Assembly (NCBI GenBank): GCA_015852425.1
Contig: JAAAIG010000517.1
Location: 465-18,191, forward strand
DNA from: Gryganskiella cystojenkinii
Lineage: Eukaryota; Mortierellomycota; Mortierellomycetes; Mortierellales; Mortierellaceae
Length of the DNA: 17,727 nucleotides
Reading direction: 5' to 3'
The notes below the pieces were generated by a model. It was not told the origin of the DNA. It saw nothing but the letters and a program-made list of their open reading frames with translations, and did no database searches. Below, piece after piece: positions 8,468-17,727 of this stretch. A program made the translations under genes and the position numbers. Positions within the stretch are counted from its first letter, which is position 1. The number at the start of each line of letters is the position of its first letter.

Positions 8468-8554
8468 ATGGGCGAGGGCGCCAAGCGAGGGTCGCTCGCG
8501 TACCTGGAGATGTTGGCGAAGGAGGAGGAGAGGATGAATGAAGGGTTGGTCTGA
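8468..8554 (+). CDS. Doubtful 28-codon coding segment (microprotein or last exon)
   Basis: A short plus-strand open stretch from ATG to TGA, starting MGEGAKRGSLAYLEM and ending EERMNEGLV. Its third codon positions are almost all G or C, unlike the flanking DNA, and the predicted peptide is an amphipathic, Glu/Lys-rich helix. An AATAAA follows at 8722-8727, about 170 bp downstream on the same strand. The open frame continues upstream of the ATG, so this could also be the final exon of a spliced gene whose earlier exons I could not find. I recognise no family. It may be chance, and it is listed so that transcript data can be checked. Confidence 0.22.
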   Translation: MGEGAKRGSLAYLEMLAKEEERMNEGLV

Positions 8555-9264
8555 GCCGCCCTTACGAGACCCCATCGTCTGACTTTGCTAGTTGTTTCCG
8601 TTGAGAAGGGTGTCGTGCTTCCTTTAAGGACTTTGTCCCAGTCTCCCCAGCACCCAGTTAATCCCCGTCCCTGATTCAGGTTGGATGAATGAAAAAAAAT
8701 GAAAAAGGGAGGCGAAGGTATAATAAAAGTAAGAGTAATAGTTGTCGCATAATTGCCACCAAATATGCTCTGGCGGCTTAGATTAGAATAGGGATTGGGA
8801 AGCACCTAATGCATTTGCCCTTTGCGCCTTCCATGCGACTTCCTTACGCCTTGTTTGAGAGCATAGGAGGATAATACCGAGATTGCCCTTGCACAGCCCA
8901 GCCGGGGTTTGGTTCAATATACCTCAGCCCCTCGACCTTGAGATCATGGTATGGTGGGACAGACAAGGTTCGACAGGGTCGAATTGGCTCTGACGGAAAG
9001 ATTTTTTTTGGGGAACCCAGATTTGGACCTTACACGGCGTGAGAGACAGGTCTGAAGAGGGTCGGAGGGAAGAGCTTAAAGGTGGTCATTGCTGAAAGTG
9101 TAAGTTTCGAACAAGTTATAATACTTAATTCATATTTTCTTCTACATATGTTCGATGAAGCTCTGTTTAAATCGACCTTGTGGACAGCGTCGTGTGGTCT
9201 TCGCCTACACCGTGGTTGTTTTTAAAAAAAAATGAATGAACCAAAAAAAATATAAAAAAATGAA

Positions 9265-9270
9265 TTTATT
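9265..9270 (-). terminator. AATAAA hexamer overlapping the stop codon of the 9266-12490 gene
   Basis: On the minus strand the end of the gene reads GAATCGAAATAAATTC, where the stop TAA lies inside an AATAAA hexamer. The following minus-strand sequence is very T-rich. If used, the 3' untranslated region would be only a few tens of bases. Another signal further downstream may be the real one. Confidence 0.33.
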
Positions 9271-12200
9271 TCGATTCGTTCGTGAACATGACCGTGCACT
9301 TTGGATTCCTCTTTTTCATTTCCTGGACGTAGTAATCCTTTTGTTCTTTATCCGTATAACCCCACGAAGAGCTCTGCAACTTCAAAGTCTCGAGCACGAC
9401 CTCAGCCATCGGCTCCGTTTCTTTGTCCGATGCAATCGGAATCGAGTCGACAATGGTCCGATAAGCTCGAAGATACCGGTCCGACACACTCAGTATCGAA
9501 AATGTCAACACCTTCATTTTTGAGAAATCAATTCCGGCTACGAGCGTCGTCAGCGAGGTCGTGTCCGGGACCGTATCGACATCAAACGAGAACTGTGTCA
9601 ACTCTGGGGACAAGGACAGGATGTTGACCAACCGTTTCATCTTGGTGAGATCCCAACTCCAATCTCCGTTCACGACTGTAAGACTCTGTAATCGTGACTT
9701 AGGAGATTGGTCTCCCTCCATCGTCGTCGTAACAGAAGGAACCGATGCAGGAGGTGTCCCTGCTGCGCCTTGGACGGCTTCCAATTCGCTCGTGTTATAA
9801 ACCTTAACCTTGACGGCAGTCGACAGGTGAAAGATCCAGGGCATACGATCAAGACTATCCTTCAGGCCGTAGTCGCATTCGAACTCGACTCTGCAACCCT
9901 CGGGGAGATGCTGCTGGAGCAAGGTCTTGAGTTTCGGAACCCCGAGGGAACTCAATTTGGCCGAGGTCATGGCCGCATGACCAATATCGACCCTGAGCAG
10001 TTGTAATTGACCCGTCGGAGGGGATATCTGCAGAGCCGCGAGGAGTAGTTGAGCGTGTTGATCCGTGAACCCGTCATCGATGACCACACGTTGAAGGTGA
10101 GGACCGTAGGTGGTGAGAACTGCCGTTCGGAAATCAGTTCCGGGTGGGGTTCGTTTTGAATCATGAAGCGTAGCGGAATCAAGCTGAATCTTGAACATAG
10201 GAGACGAGACCTGCAGAGTCTGGAACATCCGATGGTTCATAGTGTTGTTTCGAACCAGATCCAGCGTCTCATAAAACTCTTCATCCGAAGTCGATAGTGT
10301 CATGGTTGTCAACAACATGGATTGCTCCAATAAAATCACGAGGTTCTTGCCATGGGACTTGGGACTGAAGATGGAGTCGATATGAAGCTCTCGGAGAGGG
10401 GTCGGCTTTTTGGGAAAAGTCGTCGAGCGGGTAAAGAACCCATTCACGTTTGTAAAGGACGCGCTGAGGAGTTTTGTATTCATGGCGATATGAACCAAAG
10501 GATCACATCTCTTGCCGCGGTTAAACGCATCCGTGGCAGGACCTGTGAAATGACCACAGTCAATCGAGATTTTGGCGACATTTACGGCCTGGAGGGTATC
10601 ACGGAGCAATTTGAGGTCCCCATACGTCATATCCCAGGCCAAGGTCAGATCAAGTTCTTGGATGTTGCGAGCCTTGATTAAAAGACCATAAAACTCCTTG
10701 GCCAAGGAAGATGACTTGAGCGTCATCTTGAGTGTTCCTGTGTATTCGTCGTATTGACCTTGGTTGAGCTTCACATTCTCGACAAAGGCCTTGATAGCCA
10801 CTGCACTATAGTTATCACGATAGTGATCAAGACAGACCCACTTGACATGACCCTCACTAGTTGTGACCCGATAGAGGTTCCCCAAGACCTTGGCTTGATC
10901 TCGGTTCTTCAAAAAATTGGCCACCTGGCGCAATTCTGCTCCTTCCAGCGCCTCAGCTTTATCAATCTTGTCGGCACCACCTTCCTCAGGGGAGAGATCA
11001 AAGTCACTCTGAAGTTTTTCGAGATACAAGATTGCGGTATCAACATGAGGTTCCAAGTTATTCCCTATGCTCTCAAGGCCCTTTTGAAGCTGGTCGAGTC
11101 CATCGGCCAATTTGAGGTGCGCAAGAGGCGGGACGATAAATCCTGCCACCGAAACTCCATGCTTGAGCATCCTCAACATGTTGAGGACATAGGGACCGTA
11201 CTTGGAAAAGAACTCTGTTGGTCGATCGAGATCATAACCCTCGTGTTTGGCCATGTGGATATGGTTCGGAATCTTGTTATGCTCGGATTTGGTATGCTCA
11301 CCGCACTCGCATAGAAAGAAGAGCCGATACTTGTCCGTGAACGGGTTCAGGATATCCAAGCGGGAAGATTCCTTGGGCAAGACGATAAAAAGACGTGGGA
11401 TTGGGTACTCGAGCAACTCGTAGGTCTGAGTCAAGATCGCTCGGATCCCATTTTGGATCGCGATGAGCCGTTCGTTCGCCTGACGTTGCATCTCGAGCAT
11501 TGTGCTCATCATCTGTTTCATCTCTTGCTGCAAGTCCCGGTTCTCACCGAGTTCACCCTGGAGAATCGAGAAATGTTGACGAAACTCGGTCTTGAGGGAC
11601 TCGGCCTGCTCCATCTGACCGTTCTTCATCGATTGTAAGAAGGATTCATACAGTTGCGCCGAAGACTGGATCGATGACTTTGTAGTTGTTGTCAGGTTCT
11701 GGATTAGACTTTTACTACTGTTGCTGGTCACGCTGGCAGTCGAGTTTTGTCTCCGAGCGGCAAGACGAACAAGGCGCCCGACTACTGTGTCGGGTCCAGG
11801 GATGACTGCGTCCGAGTTGGGTGGCGGGGAGGAAGGATCGCTGAGGCTTGTTGAGGTGGCTGGTGAAGTCACCGTGCTAGTCGTATCAACTCTTGAGGAC
11901 AATGGTGCGTCTGTTCTGATGCCGACTGGGTCTGGGATGGATAACGAGCTGACTGGGTCTGGGATGGATAATGAGCTGACTGGGTCTGAGATGGATAATG
12001 AGCTGACCGGGTCTGGGATTGATAATGAGCTGACTCGAGTCGACATTGACTCTGGCCGTTCAATGACCTCCAGCACAATTCCGGGGTGATATGCGATCCT
12101 TAACGGCAAGACTCTATTGTTTCAAGGGAGCAGATGATTCTTATGTGAGAGGAGGTCTACGAAGGATTTCGCGGAGCTATCCTGCGCACGGTTTTTTTCA

Positions 12201-12490
12201 TGACTGTGTTTGCTTTATGAGAGACATCGAACTTACTCTTGAAAGTCTTCGTTAACCAGGAATGAGACCTGTTTCTTGTTCAGCTGGACCGAACGTGGGT
12301 TCTCGAATGCAGATTGGATTCGACTCCAGAGGATGATATGACAGTTCAATTTAGGGTCCCAGAGAGCTTCGATCTCTGTGACGGGTCCTTCCAAGCTCGA
12401 ACGAAATGATTGTACCAGCGAATCAGTGGAAGTAGAGGAAGTTGCAGTGGTCATGATCGGAGCGATGACGGAGTCGTCTATGGCGGCCAT
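9266..12490 (-). CDS. Large multidomain Mortierellaceae-type protein with coiled coil and leucine-rich C-terminus, 1033 aa, two exons
   Basis: Coding sequence is complement(join(9266..12113, 12237..12490)): 254 bp plus 2848 bp, 1034 codons with stop. The downstream open frame alone would begin at TTG (12109), not valid here. Exon 1 starts at ATG 12488-12490 (G at -3 and +4). Splicing joins VNEDFQ to EVLPLRIAYHPG in frame. Layout in the spliced protein: Ser/Thr-rich start; conserved module about 35-105 (EALWDPKLNCHIILWSRIQ, then LPLRIAYHPGIVLEV); four 9-residue repeats VSSLS-I-x-DP at 112-147; Ser/Pro-rich linker; coiled coil about 236-314; conserved core with YPIPRLFIVLPKE (321-333), LCECGEHTK (352-360) and HMAKHEGYDLDRPTEF (371-386); a weakly hydrophobic stretch about 397-418; ALEGAELRQV (473-482) and WVCLDHYRDNY (510-520); then about 500 residues of irregular leucine-rich units. 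From memory, this architecture is a large expanded family in Mortierellaceae, with a core resembling part of COR-like/innate-immune-type proteins. I see no P-loop or kinase motif. Function is unknown; a recognition or receptor role is inference. Confidence 0.88.
11927..12034 (-). repeat. 27-bp coding minisatellite, four copies
   Basis: Four head-to-tail 27-bp units encode VSSLSIPDP, VSSLSISDP, VSSLSIPDP and VSSLSIPDP (spliced residues 112-147). The copies differ at only a few bases, so they are recent. They lie in the flexible linker between the conserved N-terminal module and the coiled coil. The unit is a multiple of three, so copy-number change keeps the frame. Confidence 0.93.
12114..12236 (-). 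other. Spliceosomal intron, 123 bp
   Basis: The donor is GTAAGT (12231-12236) and the acceptor ends ACAATAG (AG at 12114-12115). A branch-like CTCAC lies about 33 bases before the acceptor. Splicing leaves exon 1 with two bases (GA), completed by A from exon 2 to give a Glu codon and an open frame across the junction. Without splicing, exon 1 would end in TAA three bases into the intron. A competing AG two bases further would put exon 2 in the wrong frame. Confidence 0.85.
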
Positions 12491-13694
12491 GTCGTTATGC
12501 TGGTATACCTTAGAGTGAAAGAAGTGAGAGTGATTGGGATTGTGGTTGAACGATGAACGGAGAAGAAATAAAAGAAAAGGAAAAAACCTTCCCGAGGAGA
12601 AACTGAGAAATATAACGAGTCAGGGGTAGGCAGTGGGAAAAAATGAAAATAGCGACGACGATGGCAACGATGACTCTTTGGGGCTTCAACACTTCAACGG
12701 TACTTTTTCTTCCTTTACCCCTTGGTGGGTCCGTGCGGTGGCACGTTCCAGAAGAAGACACAGGATCTAGATCAATTTTGAAGTACTCAGGACCTGGACC
12801 CTTTTCTTTTTCCCATGCTCGTGACAAAGATCAGCGTTTACTGCTTTGTGAACAAAAAAAGGAAAAAAAAAAATTGTCACCCAAACGCTCTTCGCAGTCG
12901 TTCACGTTCTTTTCTGAGCTTTACAAAACGGTAGATGCGACTGACTCGTGTTTTTTGAGTCTAGCATGACTTTAAACGCATGAAAACATCAATCTTAACA
13001 AATCTCCCTGTTTATTTTGTGCAACCAATATTGATATGCACTTTATATCCCTCAGTGTGGACACACAATCAGCGAGCTCTTGTCCTACATTTTCCTCTCC
13101 TTTGAAAAACCAGGCTGTAAAGCAAGAGTTCATTGTGAGACGAAAACAATGCCCTTTGCCTTCTACCTTCCAGTTTAAACACACGATATACGTACGCCGT
13201 TCTTTGATTAAGGAAAATGTATCAACAAAGATTTTCTCTTCCCTCTCTTCCCCCCCTCTTTTTTGCGTAAGGGCGCCGCACCCAGATCTCAGATCTTCTA
13301 GTCCGTAGAACATCTCGCTCTTGACGTTCGTTGTCCCTTTGTCTTTTTTTTAAAAAAGACCCCTGCGTTACTGGGATATACCGATTAAGCCACTTCTTCA
13401 TGCTTCATCAGCTGACCTTGGAACTGCTTTCTTCACCTTTGTTTTGGAGGGCTTTGGTTTTTATTGTTGTACTCACAACTGGCAGTGAGTTCGAAAAAAT
13501 CCTGGTTATGAAAACTTTATGTGGCAGTTATGGTGATTTTTTTCTCACCGAGTCGAACTCGGGCAAGAGTTCAGCAGATTATGGCTTCGAGATCTTCAGT
13601 TTTCGATGGTTAAAGGGAAACATGTAAAATTTGGGACCTCGTTTTCTTTTTCTTTTTCGATTATGTCGAGTGAACATGATATTCCTAGATTCCT
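12491..13694. other. Intergenic region with no supported gene
   Basis: About 1.2 kb between the promoter of the 9266-12490 gene and the 3' end of the F-box gene at 13695-16082. A weak TATA-like TATATTT lies at 12608-12614 on the minus strand. An inverted repeat GTCTTTTTT / AAAAAAGAC with a two-base centre lies at 13341-13360. A TTTATT (AATAAA on the minus strand) at 13460-13465 could end the F-box transcript, 230 bp past its stop. Open frames of 60 to 115 codons on both strands show no recognisable protein features. Confidence 0.5.
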
Positions 13695-16082
13695 TTAGCT
13701 AAGCCCTACATCCAGACTCTTTAGAAAACGAAATTGACGATAAAGATGCCGTTTGAATTCCAGAGTGGACATGGACGCACGACGTGATCGAGTAATATCA
13801 ATGTGTTCCAGAAACGGCCGTTCGTCTCTCCACCACTCTTGTCCATGGTCGCTTGAATCCTCAGCGCCCTCATACTCTTGGACTTGTTGTTCGTGACAGG
13901 GTGTTGGTCGTCGACCTAGATCCTGTAAACGCACTCGACCCATCCCCCGAAACAACGACAGATCTCGGATTGGGTATCCGAGAACGAACTCTGTGAGCAT
14001 CGGCATCTCCGAAAGTATCTTGTTGATCCAAGGCAGGCCCCATCGCTGATCACCCCGATCATGTCCTGTTCTTGGACAAAGACAAAGTCGGGTTAACGTC
14101 TTAATAATCGGTATATAGTGCAGCAACCGTTCAGACGTCAACAGGTCCAACCAGATATCTCCCGGCTCAGCAGTCGAGTCACTGTAGTTGGTTCTTCGGG
14201 CGTACTCGGCCTTGTCCATGGTACCACGGTGTTCGTCCTGCAGACTCGACTTGAGGTACTGTGCCAACAGAGTCAATGGCGCATTCGGTAACTCAAGAAC
14301 CCTGAGTGATTGACAGCACGACAAAGAGGACGAGGCGAACGGCACCCCGGTGAATGATTGCATTAGGGTTCGCATTTGAGGCTGTTGCAAGGCCGAAGCC
14401 GGAACCGAGTAAATTACATCAAGCCTATCAAGTTCGACGACGGGTCGTATCGTAGACTTGACCACATCTATCACTGTACTTTCACTGTCCATGGTCGCAA
14501 CTGGCGTTCCCTGTAAAGCTGTTGGTGGTGGTGGCGGTAATGGATGTATCGTAGCAGCGGTTGTTTCTTCTCCTACTTTTTCCACGGGTGTTGGTGTCGA
14601 TGTCGACGGCTCTGATAACCTCTCCAAGATAGTGATGTATCTTCGACCAAGGTGACAAATCCCAGCCAGTTGAATGCCGTAGTCCCGAGACCAAGATATC
14701 ATCCTATCTACCTCTGCGAGGATGATGAACCGGTCGAGCTGAATCCGTTGGAGTCGAGGGAACAGGAGTCTTGGATGAGGGTAGATCCTGTGGCCACTTG
14801 AAGAATCGATCCAATAATCTCGATTCTCCTCTAGAATATTGTGGCATATAAGTTGATCTAGCGAGACCATTCGAAGGGATTCGACCTTTGAACAGACGGT
14901 AGCGACGAATTCGGCGCGGACCAAATTGGTCATGAGCACCGTCATCACTGTTACTTCTCTCAAGTTGATGTCGGCCCAAGGCTTTGACTTTGGCGCAGTT
15001 GTCTTTGACGACTGAAGTGTCTGCAATACGGTTTTGTCGTTCCAGGAGTCACTATCATCATCATCGCCATCACTGGATTCGCCTCCGGACTTGAAACCAG
15101 GAATTTCACGCTCCGATATTAGTCTTAGCTTGACAATTGAAAGAGACTCGAGGACTTTGCAAGAGACCAAGCACTCTTTGAGTTCGCTCCACACCAATTG
15201 TTGAGAGGTGTTGGTTGATACGAGCGAGAGTGAACGTAGAGTGTTGGTGATGATGCCTAGCTGTCCCGCGCAATGTAAAGCCTTAGGAATTCCTGCTAGG
15301 CATTGAGCACGAGAGAAACTGTCCAAAACCTCGATCGAAAACGATTCCAGAGCCTGGAAAAGAGGGGACCGGGTGCCTGTTCGTGAAGGTGGCAGTGTGT
15401 CCGTTCTTGTTCTCAGAGTTGTTGCTGAAAATCCTGTTGTATTGACTTCTGATGCGGATGTTAATCCCACGCCTCCAGAGATCGACTCTCGTGGCCCAAG
15501 GAGGATCGTCTCCCAGCTCTCGTCCAGTTTCGTATCGAGAGATATTCGGAAAGTGGCACGTTGGATCCGCATCTTTGAGCTGTCGTCCCAGCTCAGCGAG
15601 TGCGCTTCCCTTAATAATCGACGACCCCAGCTCTTGACCGTCGCTTCCAACTCGAGGTCCAGCACTTGGATGCGGTCCGCACGAGTTTGTAGAAGGTTAT
15701 GGCCAGTTGTTGTGAGGATTCCATTTCTATGTCGTTGGTTGCGAAGGACGAGCCGCATCTTGTCTGCACCTCTTGGGTCAGGGAGGGGTTGCGGTTGGTC
15801 GAGACTTGTCTTGGTTCTCCTAGGAAGGGTGAAGATTATTTCTTGTTCTTCATCATCGTTGAATTCCCGTCTGGAATCGAGGACCATAATGAAGCGGTGA
15901 TGACATCGTTGATGCAAAGACTTGCTGGTCAGACGGAGACGCGTAATATTTAGAGGAGAGAGGAAATCAAGGATGGCATCTGCGAGTTCGGGAATGTCAA
16001 AGACAATGTCCATGGCTTGTCTTATTGAAGATGATGTTGTTGACGAGGGTGTCAAGGTGCTGATGGCTGTGCTTGGTTCCAT
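13695..16082 (-). CDS. F-box / leucine-rich-repeat-like protein, 795 aa, single exon
   Basis: ATG 16080-16082 (A at -3, G at +4) to TAG-type end at 13695, open throughout without introns. After a Ser/Thr-rich leader, residues about 24-70 form an F-box-like segment (MDIVFDIPELADAILDFL, then ITRLRLTSKSLHQRC). The rest has spaced leucine-rich units (RIQVLDLELE, TLRSLSLVST, VLESLSIVKLRL, SLRVLELPNAPL, TLTRLCLCPR, LKSLDVGLS at the C-terminus) consistent with an irregular LRR fold. There are two disordered inserts: an Asp/Ser-rich patch at about 330-350 and a Thr/Pro-rich insert at about 495-525 with five consecutive Pro. The likely role is an SCF ubiquitin-ligase substrate adaptor with an unknown target. 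It lies alone, with decayed transposon sequence starting less than 500 bp upstream of its start codon. A second in-frame Met at residue 24 directly precedes the F-box and is an alternative start. Confidence 0.83.
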   Translation of the reverse strand: MEPSTAISTLTPSSTTSSSIRQAMDIVFDIPELADAILDFLSPLNITRLRLTSKSLHQRCHHRFIMVLDSRREFNDDEEQEIIFTLPRRTKTSLDQPQPLPDPRGADKMRLVLRNQRHRNGILTTTGHNLLQTRADRIQVLDLELEATVKSWGRRLLREAHSLSWDDSSKMRIQRATFRISLDTKLDESWETILLGPRESISGGVGLTSASEVNTTGFSATTLRTRTDTLPPSRTGTRSPLFQALESFSIEVLDSFSRAQCLAGIPKALHCAGQLGIITNTLRSLSLVSTNTSQQLVWSELKECLVSCKVLESLSIVKLRLISEREIPGFKSGGESSDGDDDDSDSWNDKTVLQTLQSSKTTAPKSKPWADINLREVTVMTVLMTNLVRAEFVATVCSKVESLRMVSLDQLICHNILEENRDYWIDSSSGHRIYPHPRLLFPRLQRIQLDRFIILAEVDRMISWSRDYGIQLAGICHLGRRYITILERLSEPSTSTPTPVEKVGEETTAATIHPLPPPPPTALQGTPVATMDSESTVIDVVKSTIRPVVELDRLDVIYSVPASALQQPQMRTLMQSFTGVPFASSSLSCCQSLRVLELPNAPLTLLAQYLKSSLQDEHRGTMDKAEYARRTNYSDSTAEPGDIWLDLLTSERLLHYIPIIKTLTRLCLCPRTGHDRGDQRWGLPWINKILSEMPMLTEFVLGYPIRDLSLFRGMGRVRLQDLGRRPTPCHEQQVQEYEGAEDSSDHGQEWWRDERPFLEHIDITRSRRASMSTLEFKRHLYRQFRFLKSLDVGLS

Positions 16083-16559
16083 GATTAAAGGTTGTCAGAA
16101 AGAGTGAGTGCTGTTGATCAATGCAGGGTGCATAGAAGGATGATTGAATGGTGGAGCAGACTGAAGAATTGGAAATCAGAACGAGATGCTCTCTCTGTTT
16201 CTGATTTTTTTGAAGAGAAAGGCGTGGTGATGTCGCAGGTGCGCAGAGCTTTGCGTGGGAGAAAATACAACAAATGGAGATTCCAGAATAGTCATCCGCT
16301 GTCGATGCTACTGGACTTTAGATTGCAAGATGGTTCACCGGGGGCGACGTGCAGGGTGTTCCCCATGCCTATTTCTCGCAGTATTCCACGGGGGGAAAGG
16401 GGGAAGAGGGACCCGCCAATCCGCCCACCCATCTCCTCTGCCTCCTCTCTTGTTGTTTTCACTACCGATCCATGCTCGCAACGCTCAGAGAGTGCGATGA
16501 TTTTGGTGGCGTTCTGATTCTTGTCTACCCGCGGTACCTCAGACTCGAGAATATGCAGC
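16083..16559. other. Upstream region of the 13695-16082 F-box gene
   Basis: This stretch must hold the promoter of the F-box gene. I see no clear TATA box. A minus-strand frame continues from the hAT transposase remnant to a stop at 16292, but below about 16560 it no longer resembles a transposase, so it is probably read-through of non-coding DNA. The transposon boundary may lie in this interval; I could not identify terminal inverted repeats or an 8-bp target duplication. Confidence 0.4.
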
Positions 16560-17727
16560 GATCGACGACGCAGTAAAAATAGGAACCCTTGAACCCTGTT
16601 CTCGGTGAGATTCTCTGGTGTGTCGTCAAGTTCGTAGGTTATGGCTGGTTCAAACGTGGCAAGGGTTCTGACATGCTCATCAACGTTGTATCGCGAAGTG
16701 GAATTTTGATACATCAAGAGACCTCGCAATGTTCTTGAGTTCCTGATCTTGGTCGCAAGTTGGTGGCATTTGGTGACAAGGTCCTTAAATCCGTTCTCCG
16801 CGCGCTTCTTGCTCAGAGTATCAAGTTGAACAAGGCATCCAATCGAACTCCTTGAAGCTCTGCATAGCAGTCTTGACGTCAGCCCCAGAATCCATCGTTG
16901 CTGGTACTATCCTGTCCTGTAGATTAAAACCATTAAGCACAGCCTCTATAAGAATAATCAAGGGAGATCAAAGGCAGTTTCGCTTTCCATTGGTAAGATC
17001 GATCAACTTACTCGTAGTTCCTTGTATGGCCAGGGCAGTCTGACTTATTGGTACATACTGCATGGCAAAAGTCGCCTCTTTGGGATTGAAGTTCCGGTCA
17101 ACCCAATGCAAAGTGACCCCCATGAACATATGACCATGGCCATTGACTGACCAACCATCTTTCTTGATGTCCTTGGCAATAGTGCGCATCATAGACCTGA
17201 GTCTCACTTCCTCTCGATAGAGTGTCTTCTTGAGCGTGTTGACGGTAGGTGCAGGTGCCTTGGGGTCGAGATATTTTACCATCGCATGAAACGAAGGGTG
17301 ATTTACTATCGCCAGAGGTAAGCTCGCCGATACTATCCAGCGTACCAGGGTCTTGTAAACGCATCAGTCCAATCCTTGCTATGGGGTTTCATCTTATTGA
17401 TTGCTTTAGTATGCTGCTCCGTGATCGTTTGAAGGCGAAGGATGATGATTAACCTACGGTCCTCTGCAGCTTTTCTGGCATAGAATGCCTTTTGAAAGTT
17501 CCGATATGTCGAAAAGGCGATGGCGACTTCCTTGTGTATCCCCATAATATGACTCCACATCGTGTCAGTACTTGTTGTAGGTCCGGACTTATGGGGACAG
17601 TTCACCATCTTGCATTTCTTATCCACATCGTAGAAGAAATAGGCGTCAGAGGTCTTGCCTTGATGACGGGAACTGAAAGGGACCTCTGCAAGACACTGAA
17701 GGTGTTTTGGTAATGCGCGGCAGTCTG
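16560..17727 (-). pseudogene. Broken hAT-family transposase with BED-type zinc finger, partial at window edge
   Basis: Protein-level traces of an hAT transposase run right to left over several frames. From the edge to 17333 one frame carries a BED-like finger (CKMVNC, then HIMGIH; C-x4-C and H-x4-H). A second frame, opening after a TGA at 17364-17366, gives LVRWIVSASLPLAIVNHPSF, then KKDGWS (likely first catalytic Asp region) and GVTLHWVDR, classic hAT signatures. A plausible 95-bp intron follows (GTAAGT at 17006-17011, acceptor CTACAG ending 16917), leading into QDSTSND, like the TxDNAxN region of hAT proteins. Then TGA at 16879-16881 breaks the frame. A shifted frame gives FKEFDWMPCST before TGA at 16821-16823, and another gives KIRNSRTLRGLL. 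At least three disruptions are present (about 17336-17363, 16880 and 16822), so it is inactive. The left boundary is uncertain. The element continues beyond the window. Confidence 0.72.

Larger units (their letters stand above)
7784..9265. other. Intergenic region: dioxygenase promoter, inverted repeat, doubtful small coding segment
   Basis: About 1.5 kb. Next to the dioxygenase lie its leader and TATA box. At 8055-8102 there is a strong inverted repeat. A purine-rich stretch at 8335-8400 precedes a short codon-biased open segment at 8468-8554 (plus strand). A second small hairpin-like sequence, TTCGAC-AGG-GTCGAA, lies near 8966-8980. A-rich tracts at 9220-9260 abut the end of the next gene. 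The minus-strand frame at 8368-8805 has no recognisable protein features. No RNA gene was identified. Confidence 0.5.

Noticed and set aside
8368..8805. Minus-strand open frame of 145 codons upstream of the dioxygenase
   Set aside because: Low-complexity Ser/Phe/Pro content, no recognisable domain, and it overlaps purine/pyrimidine tracts; it reads as chance open sequence.
8920..8990. Possible tRNA T-arm (GGTTCAA and GGTTCGA strings)
   Set aside because: No matching T-stem, anticodon arm or acceptor stem could be built around either string.
10754..11314. Plus-strand frame of 186 codons
   Set aside because: Antisense to the conserved core of the 9266-12490 gene, whose motifs and splice structure are convincing.
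12643..12969. Plus-strand frame of 108 codons
   Set aside because: Overlaps the probable promoter of the 9266-12490 gene, contains Lys and Ser runs and shows no domain.
12972..13313. Minus-strand ATG-initiated frame of 113 codons
   Set aside because: No motif or codon bias, and located in the gap downstream of an F-box gene; not enough evidence for a gene.
16292..16559. Continuation of the transposase frame to the stop at 16292
   Set aside because: Transposase similarity is lost below about 16560; the remaining open sequence looks like read-through of flanking DNA.

Overview
The window looks like nuclear DNA of a filamentous fungus, most likely Mortierellaceae (Mortierella/Linnemannia type). 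This is inferred from protein style: several long, mostly intronless F-box/leucine-rich proteins, one large protein of a lineage-expanded family I recognise from Mortierellaceae proteomes, a fungal fatty-acid dioxygenase, GT-AG introns, AATAAA poly(A) signals and a TATA box. No bacterial or organellar features are visible.

All five intact protein genes, and one decayed transposase, lie on the minus strand, so transcription runs right to left. From the right: a broken hAT-family transposase (about 16560 to the window edge); an F-box/LRR-like gene (13695-16082); 1.2 kb without a supported gene; a two-exon gene (9266-12490) whose 123-bp intron I placed, encoding 1033 residues with a conserved N-terminal module, a 27-bp minisatellite-coded linker, a coiled coil, a Cys/His-containing core and a long leucine-rich C-terminus; about 1.5 kb of intergenic DNA with a strong inverted repeat and one doubtful small coding segment; a stand-alone Ppo-like heme dioxygenase (5942-7783) with a good TATA box; 1.2 kb of intergenic DNA with an 8-bp microsatellite; and two tandem F-box/LRR-like genes (2841-4727 and 59-2536).

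Three genes look like substrate-recognition subunits of SCF-type ubiquitin ligases, and the 9266-12490 gene looks like a repeat-based recognition protein without a visible NTPase. The dioxygenase would act on polyunsaturated fatty acids to make oxylipins. No pathway linking these genes is evident from the sequence. The layout is a typical accessory region: variable repeat proteins, low-complexity inserts, long intergenic gaps and transposon debris. Two long open frames begin at GTG or TTG rather than ATG, so the gene starts given here differ from the longest open frames.
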